Source: Hondaea fermentalgiana (taxonomy: Eukaryota; Sar; Bigyra; Thraustochytrida; Thraustochytriidae). From it: DNA of 64,000 bases. Below the pieces are notes generated by a model. The model was not told the origin of the DNA. It did no database searches and saw only the letters and a list, made by a program, of their open reading frames with translations. The stretch is from assembly GCA_014084085.1 (NCBI GenBank), contig NPFB01000019.1, positions 250,532 through 314,531 of the forward strand. The letters run 5' to 3'. Shown here in pieces: positions 58,695-64,000 of this stretch (position 1 is its first letter; every line of letters begins with the position of its first letter). The translations under genes were made by a program, and so were the position numbers.

Positions 58695-58903
58695 TCGCCG
58701 CTTAGCACCGCGCGCACACGCAGATCGAGTTTCCTTTGCAAACTCCTTCGGTGCCTCAATTCTTCTTCATCCGTCACGCGTGCACGCACTCGCACGTCCT
58801 CCCGGCTTTTCTTCTTCTCCCTGATCTCGCGCGCGCGCTCGCAAGTAATGCGAGGACAACTCGAACATACACCAAAAATCGAAACACAATGCCTACATTC
58901 TAT
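58589..58903 (-). CDS. Possible Cys-rich 5' exon of the dynein-stalk-like gene
   Basis: A 104-codon open stretch with no early ATG, bounded upstream by TAG at 58906-58904, which could be a splice acceptor. It begins IECRHCVSIFGVCSSC with five Cys in CxxC spacing, continues with a charged helix and then WWRKENKHMDLSWRS. It is one base out of frame with the ORF 57279-58694 where they overlap. A further possible exon starts at ATG 59209 (MRCSICRYWDSGE) and would add another CxxC. Together these could form a zinc-binding module. I could not find a clean donor, so the model is open. Confidence 0.3.
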   Translation of the reverse strand: MECRHCVSIFGVCSSCPRITCERAREIREKKKSREDVRVRARVTDEEELRHRRSLQRKLDLRVRAVLSGEWWRKENKHMDLSWRSDKFWVSARKEIMHERTKIM

Positions 58904-58906
58904 CTA

Positions 58907-59766
58907 CCTAACCTACTACTTGTTGACCGCCAAGTCGCAGGAGCAGGCGCTCTCGCTGTCGCACCGCACATGACCACCCTGCCATCATCATCAACATCAA
59001 CGCCTCTGCGCCGTCCCCGCACGCGCACCCCCATCTCGCACACCTCTTTCCGCGCACCCCCTGCAACCTCTATTCCCTCCATTCCCCTGCGCAACTCCAA
59101 ACCCGGCCTGGCCAGCTAGGGTTAGGGCTTTTTGCCCGCCGTCGGGTCCCTCGCGCGTGGTGCTCTTTTCACCCGAATCCCAATATCTGCATATAGAGCA
59201 GCGCATAATGGCAGCTGGTCTTGTGGTGGACGCAGGCAATATATACAAGACTACGCGTGAGCTCAGGGGGGCGCAGACGCGGTGACCACAGGTCCGGTGC
59301 GAGGGAGGCGCGCGGCCGCGAAGGAGCGGCGCAGGCGAGAGAAACAGACTCCGAAGCGTCGCGAGAAGGCGAGGCAAGGTACGTGCGAGCGGCGAGGCCG
59401 CCGCGGCGGGCGAGGCGGCGCGGCCGCGCGGCGAGGGAGCCCGGGCGCGCGCGGTCGCGACGGAGCCCGCGAGTCTGGACGTGGACGCGGACGCCGACGC
59501 CGACGCGGACGCGGAAGCGGGCTCGTCGAGGTGCGCATGGGCGGCGCCAACCAGGCCATGGATGTAGCCAGGCTAGCTAGCTACTACGCGGCAAAGTGCT
59601 AGAAAACGTGGCCTGGCTGCAGCCGAAGGTACTGGGGCTTGGCGAGGTGGCGCGGAGGGCTGGCGGGAGAAGGTGGACGAGGCCGAGACGGCGAAAGAGA
59701 TGACGGTTGACTGACTTTTCTACTTGATTTCACGTGGTGAACGAACGTGTTGATCTCGCATGACAG
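58907..59766. other. Spacer before eL41, with telomere-like motif
   Basis: Contains TAGGGTTAGGG at 59117-59127, GC-rich repeats of CGGACGC type near 59470-59520, and a candidate donor AAG/GTACGT at 59389. No protein is firmly supported, although a 5' exon at 59209 (minus) is possible. Confidence 0.5.
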
Positions 59767-59886
59767 ATGGCGCACAAAAACAACCCATGGAAGAAGTCCA
59801 AGGCGAAGATGCGCTGGAAGTGGCGCAAGAAGCGCACGCGGCGCCTGCAGCGCAAGCGGCGCAAGATGCGCAAGCGGTCGAAGTAA
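59767..59886 (+). CDS. RPL41: Ribosomal protein eL41
   Basis: 39 codons from ATG 59767 to TAA 59884-59886. The last 25 residues, from an internal Met at 59809, are MRWKWRKKRTRRLQRKRRK and then MRKRSK, which is the whole of the canonical eL41 (25 residues, almost all Arg and Lys). eL41 lies between the two ribosomal subunits. The N-terminal extension MAHKNNPWKKSKAK resembles the longer eL41 forms I recall annotated in alveolates, so either Met could be used. The sequence just before the first ATG is TGACAG, a good splice acceptor, and AAG/GTACGT at 59389 is a candidate donor, so a 5'-UTR intron of about 378 nt is possible. This gene is easily missed because of its size. Confidence 0.9.
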   Translation: MAHKNNPWKKSKAKMRWKWRKKRTRRLQRKRRKMRKRSK

Positions 59887-60240
59887 GCTCGCACCGCGCG
59901 ACTCTGCTCCCGCATGATTTGCCTTCCATGAGCAAAGCCTTATAAGCTTTTTTTCCTTTCTTTAGGACTGTTCTGTTGTTTTTCCTTGCGATCGCCGCTT
60001 GTAGGCAATCGTCCTTGCTGGCATTCGCTTGATTCTTGGATTCCTTTGCCGGGCTGCTCGTCACAAGAAAAACTTTCATCCATGGTAAAACTCCTCGTTG
60101 GCCTCGTTGCAATTGGCCGGTTTGAGAAACTGCAGCAGCCTGCGACGCATGCTTTCAAAGAAATGTAAGGCACAAAAGGCAAACAATTTAGTTGTTTGGG
60201 GATTTTCCTGATCCTGTCCTATATTATAGTATAACTCAGG
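59887..60240. other. Spacer between convergent eL41 and MED14
   Basis: The 3' regions of both genes. AT-richer, with short frames only; nothing supportable. Confidence 0.6.
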
Positions 60241-63200
60241 TCAAGACGCGCCAAGTACCGTGCTGAGGCAGCTCTTGAGCTTTCTTGAGAATTGATTGTA
60301 CGGTACAATAACGTCTTCCTTGATGGCATTGTTTGCGTAGAGCGAGTTGAACTTGACGCCTTCCACAGTAAGTGTCAAATCCACACGGTGAATCTCACCG
60401 ACGAAAAGACGCATCCGCAAATGTGACAAGGGCAAAAGAGTGACAATACGCGCTCCTTGGTTCGCTGACGCCTTTTGCGACATGATGCGCATGGATAGAC
60501 CAAACTTGCCGCCCGTTCGCCCCCCTGGGCCCGGAGTGCCACCGGGCGTCGACCCTGGCAACGGCGTTTCGGGCTGCGATCCAAGCAACTTGTCTGGCTT
60601 CGAAGTTAGCGCCTCACGGATGGGCTTGACGGTGGGAAGGCCAAACGCAAGGGAAGCAAGGACCTGGCGCGCGACTTGCTGCACTGCATCCCAGTCCACG
60701 TGCAGAAGATCAGGTCGGATGTGCACATTCAGTAGGGTCACGATTTCGTGCACCCAGGGCAGCGACAGGCCGCCCAAGAGCGTCACGCTAAAAGCCCCTT
60801 CTGCGAAGGTCACGAGGGCGTCGACCGTCAAGCCTTCGTGCGAGGCATGCACGGCGACGCCATCGGGGCCAGCGTACATGACTTTGGCAGCGGGCGCCGT
60901 TGGTTCCTGGCCAAAACGCACACACCCGTCCGCGTGCCCGCCCTGAAGCATCAGCATGGCGCGGGCCAAGATCTCATGCATGGCAGCAACCGATGTGTCA
61001 ACATTTGAGCCGGCAGGGCCAATGGCCTTCATCGCCGTCGTCATGGCTGGCGCACGCACATATCGGAGACGCAGACGCACTGTGTCGTCATCCGCCGGCG
61101 CGCTAACATATTGCGCCTCGCGCTCGGCGGCAGCCATGGCCAAAAGCGCGGGCGGCTTGCCAAAGGGGAGCGCCGGCGTCGCAGGAGCAGCGCGCACGTC
61201 GAGGTGGAGAACATCTCCTGGCTCGAGCTGAATGCACAGCTCCGCCTTGTCGCCGAAAGCGGCAGAAATAAGCCTTGACGGTCGCATCGCGATCGTATTA
61301 GGCGCCACGCGGCGCGTCGGACACCGAAGGGACCGCGACAGAAAGGTTGTTTGCATCGTCGTCACATGTGAGAGCGCCCGCGCCCTCGCTGCCTCTAGGG
61401 TTGCCCGTACGGTGGCGTCAGAGCTAAAGTTCTCCGTCATTCCAGGCAGAGGCCCAGCGCGAAGTAGGGCGCTACGCTTGACGCAAACGCTCTGGCCTGG
61501 TTTCCGCGCAGGTCCGCCAACGACGAGCCATTCGAGCTGAGAGCTCGAACTCGCATCCGCGGCGGGGCCTGTTCCGTTTCTCACGCCAGCTTCCGCCCTG
61601 ACGCCATTTGGGCCCGCGCTACTTGATGCGCTCACTGCATCAGAGTCGCTAATTCCAGAAAAGAGTGCCTTCGAGATACCCCTTCCTCCCACGCACAAAT
61701 AGTACTCGTGGTCGTTCACGGCGGACAAGCGAATAAAGATGCACGGTGGCGAGGACGATGCGGCGCCGCGTCGGTCCTCTCTCGAAAAGGCTTGGCGTCG
61801 CTGCATTTGTCCCGCGCCCTGTTCCGGATCCACCTCGAGAATAAAGGGCATGCACCGCGACGTGGGAAGCTGGAGCTCCTCGCAGGCCAGTTCAACAGAT
61901 TCAAGAATGGCATGAACAGAGAGCAGAAAGAGAGCGCGCACAATGCCTGACGCAGCCTTTGCCACGTTCTCCTTGGCGATCTGGCGCTCCACTGCTGAGA
62001 GAAGCAAGAGGTCCGTCGAGGCGCCCCAGCGCCGCGCCGACCGGTAGCCTCCTGCGCCCTTGGCCTTTCGCAACAGGGAAAGTAAGAGCTCGCCGGATCG
62101 CATCTCCACAGTCACTTCGAGCGTGCGCTCCACGGGGAGACCAATGTGGAGAGCTACCTCGTTGGCCTGCGTGACAATGCTTGGCGTATTTCTGAATTGA
62201 GACAGCGCCCACGTGGGCCGCTCAATGCGTGCCAATGAGGCCGAAGTTTCCAGCTCAAAGAGGAGCTCGTCCACGGCAAGACCAATCTGATTGAGGCGGC
62301 TCTCAGCATGAGCGAGCGCGCCAAGGAGCAGAACTTTTTCCACGTTGAGCGCAGATGGACACAAGCCATCGACAAGACTGCCTGCGTGTGCTGCCGGAGA
62401 TGTGGATAGGGCGTCCTCCCCGTCTGCGCCTTGAGGGCCAGGCACTTGAAGTTGTCGTCGGGGTAAGGTGTGCGCATCCGCGACGAGAGCAGCAGCGATG
62501 CTCGAGCGCGTAACAGAGGTATCAATTGGGGGGTCCAGCTCGACAAAGAGTTGGCCTTCGCGCTGGCTGGCGTCAAAGCAGATTCGAAGCGTACACGAGT
62601 TGTCCCAATGCTGCAGCTCAAGACTTGTTCCCTGTGGGCTGCCCTTGACGAGAAGCTTGCCAAATTTCCAGTGATTTTCCGTGAGCTCGCGAGCCTGCGC
62701 CTCGAGCATTTTGATGCTTACAGAAGCGCAAAAGGTATGGACAACCTCATACACGTCCTTCAAAGGAGTCTTGGTTGAAAGCAGACGCTGCTGCAAGACA
62801 CGCAAGAGATAAAGTACGGCGGCTTTTTTCGGTCGAAAGGCCGATGAAGCGTCCCGCTCGTCGACGCGCTTGCGCTTTTTCTTAGTGGCTGATGCGCCTT
62901 GACCCTTCCCTTTGTCCGAGGCGTCGGAGCCGTCGTCATCTAACATGGCAACGACTGCATCATCAGCATCATCCTCGTCGGCGCCCGTGCCACTCTGTTT
63001 GGCCGAGTCTTTGCGAGCGGCTCTCTCCACGTCCTCGGATGACGAGATATTTGAGGTGCTAGCGTCTCCCGCCACAAGAATGGCAACACTGAGCACAACC
63101 CAGGGTGAGTCTAGCGCAGCGCCGGAAAGCGTGAGCACAACTTCGAACTCGTGTTCGACCCTGCACACTAACGTGCCGTGATCGATGCGAAAGGTCGTGA

Positions 63201-63717
63201 ATTGCGGCGGCGCCTTTTGGTGCAAAAGGCGCTCGAGAATGTACTGTTCTAGCTTGCGCAGGGTCTCTGACTCATTCATCTCGGGCAGGCGATCGTCGAG
63301 GCGCGGGTTTCCTGAGAGTTTGGCGATGGCGCGCGGGAGCCGCAGGTAGGTGCCAGAGCTGAGGACGTCCACTGCGTTTGCCACGTCGTAAACGGGTGCG
63401 CGTGCAGTGTGCAGGACGATGCCACTGCGACGAAGCGCGGCAACAGACTCAAAGACGCGCACCTCGTTCATGCCAAAGTCCTGCTGGAGAGCCAGGAGGT
63501 CGTCCACAAAGCGACCACTCTCGCATGCCCATTTAATGAGCACGAGAAGTTTGATGAAACGGTGCCGGACGTTTTTGAGGTATTTGCGAATGGCGTTCTT
63601 GCGATCGTTGTCGTCCAGGGCCGCCACGGCGCGCGACATGGTTTCCAAGTCCTCGTGGGCCGTGAGACACACTCTTCGAACAATGTCGCCTACGGCGACG
63701 CGGGGATTGGCGTCCAT
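60241..63717 (-). CDS. MED14: Mediator complex subunit 14
   Basis: 1,158 residues from ATG 63717. MED14 is the backbone subunit joining the head, middle and tail of Mediator, which links transcription factors to RNA polymerase II. The N-terminal ~190 residues carry the conserved MED14 region: DIVRRVCLTAHEDLETMS, then RKYLKNVRHRFIKLLVLIKW, then an FGMNEVRVFE block, then ARAPVYDVANAVDVLSSGTY, then RLPRAI. The rest is a series of weakly conserved alpha/beta units. A low-complexity acidic insert with DEDDADDAVV and a basic KKKRKR stretch lies at about 245-290, and a Gly/Pro-rich linker (GSTPGGTPGPGG) near 1060. The C-terminus ends in a short soluble helix. Length is within the range of the family (about 1,000-1,500). 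It is intronless. Confidence 0.9.
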   Translation of the reverse strand: MDANPRVAVGDIVRRVCLTAHEDLETMSRAVAALDDNDRKNAIRKYLKNVRHRFIKLLVLIKWACESGRFVDDLLALQQDFGMNEVRVFESVAALRRSGIVLHTARAPVYDVANAVDVLSSGTYLRLPRAIAKLSGNPRLDDRLPEMNESETLRKLEQYILERLLHQKAPPQFTTFRIDHGTLVCRVEHEFEVVLTLSGAALDSPWVVLSVAILVAGDASTSNISSSEDVERAARKDSAKQSGTGADEDDADDAVVAMLDDDGSDASDKGKGQGASATKKKRKRVDERDASSAFRPKKAAVLYLLRVLQQRLLSTKTPLKDVYEVVHTFCASVSIKMLEAQARELTENHWKFGKLLVKGSPQGTSLELQHWDNSCTLRICFDASQREGQLFVELDPPIDTSVTRSSIAAALVADAHTLPRRQLQVPGPQGADGEDALSTSPAAHAGSLVDGLCPSALNVEKVLLLGALAHAESRLNQIGLAVDELLFELETSASLARIERPTWALSQFRNTPSIVTQANEVALHIGLPVERTLEVTVEMRSGELLLSLLRKAKGAGGYRSARRWGASTDLLLLSAVERQIAKENVAKAASGIVRALFLLSVHAILESVELACEELQLPTSRCMPFILEVDPEQGAGQMQRRQAFSREDRRGAASSSPPCIFIRLSAVNDHEYYLCVGGRGISKALFSGISDSDAVSASSSAGPNGVRAEAGVRNGTGPAADASSSSQLEWLVVGGPARKPGQSVCVKRSALLRAGPLPGMTENFSSDATVRATLEAARARALSHVTTMQTTFLSRSLRCPTRRVAPNTIAMRPSRLISAAFGDKAELCIQLEPGDVLHLDVRAAPATPALPFGKPPALLAMAAAEREAQYVSAPADDDTVRLRLRYVRAPAMTTAMKAIGPAGSNVDTSVAAMHEILARAMLMLQGGHADGCVRFGQEPTAPAAKVMYAGPDGVAVHASHEGLTVDALVTFAEGAFSVTLLGGLSLPWVHEIVTLLNVHIRPDLLHVDWDAVQQVARQVLASLAFGLPTVKPIREALTSKPDKLLGSQPETPLPGSTPGGTPGPGGRTGGKFGLSMRIMSQKASANQGARIVTLLPLSHLRMRLFVGEIHRVDLTLTVEGVKFNSLYANNAIKEDVIVPYNQFSRKLKSCLSTVLGAS

Positions 63718-64000
63718 GGTCTCAACGAGGGATGTCCCTTCGCTACCCTTATTGCTGCTGGTTTGGCTGCTGTTGTTACTGCTGCTTTAGCTGCTGCTGT
63801 TGCCGCTTCAAGTGCTGGTTTGGCTGTTCTTTGCTGCCGCCGCCGTGCGTGAGCCTGTGCGGGGCGCGAGGCCCCTCCCTGGCGGGCACGAAGAGCCTGT
63901 GGCGGGCGCGAAGCTCTTTTGCCGGGCCGCAGACCTGGCTGGGTGGGCCTTGGCCCTGTGGCCGGGCGCGGGCCTCGCTCAGGCGACGGCAGCGCGCCGC
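63718..64000. other. Window edge, CTG-rich spacer
   Basis: The promoter side of MED14, with CTGCTG and GCTGCT triplets near 63770-63800 and GGCGGGCGCGAAG-type imperfect repeats near 63890-63980. No gene is seen. Confidence 0.5.

Noticed and set aside
1..64000. CRISPR arrays, insertion sequences or bacterial operons
   Set aside because: The window is eukaryotic nuclear DNA; repeats present are microsatellites or short dispersed motifs.

Overview
This is nuclear DNA from a GC-rich, intron-poor microbial eukaryote. It carries COP9 signalosome subunit 2, Mediator subunit 14, UFM1, ribosomal protein eL41, ATP23, Mpv17 and an ammonium transporter, with few short spliceosomal introns and long CAG/CTG-type microsatellites. 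The mix fits a stramenopile, most likely a thraustochytrid-type labyrinthulomycete (Aurantiochytrium/Schizochytrium/Hondaea-like). That placement is inference from gene style, not from a phylogenetic marker. Two runs of exactly 100 N (2234-2333 and 45913-46012) are scaffold gaps.

Layout. 1-814: 5' end of a secreted laminin-IV-like protein, running off the left edge. 2335-7176: a very large tandem-pseudokinase protein whose 5' end is lost at the first gap. 7554-19113: ATP23, DNA ligase I, a VOC/glyoxalase-like protein, an ankyrin-TPR-DnaJ fusion and CSN2. 19996-20721: a voltage-gated proton channel. 20.7-27.8 kb: gene desert. 27776-33744: Mpv17-family protein, a spliced site-2 protease, a purple acid phosphatase and an unknown membrane protein. 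33.7-38.4 kb: second desert with microsatellites. 38365-45299: F-box/RCC1 protein, a three-RRM nucleolar-type protein and a spliced single-pass membrane protein with a cytosolic SH3 domain. 47276-63717: RING-H2 protein, spliced ammonium transporter, MDR oxidoreductase, SANT-like protein, UFM1, a protein with a dynein-stalk-like end, eL41 and MED14.

Genes are individually transcribed, often divergent or convergent, with no operons. The loci cover mitochondrial upkeep (ATP23, Mpv17, possibly mitochondrial ligase), ubiquitin-family signalling (CSN2, RING, F-box, UFM1), transcription (MED14) and surface or transport functions.

Four genes needed splicing to be read correctly. All four introns begin GTAAGT and lie near the 5' end or between key residues. 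They split the UFM1 start codon and the HExxH motif of the site-2 protease. Other points of interest are a UFM1 encoded already in mature form, tandem pseudokinases fused to a possible dynein-AAA5-like region, a dynein-stalk-like domain outside dynein, and arrays of a CAAGT element spaced about 21 bp apart in three 5' regions.
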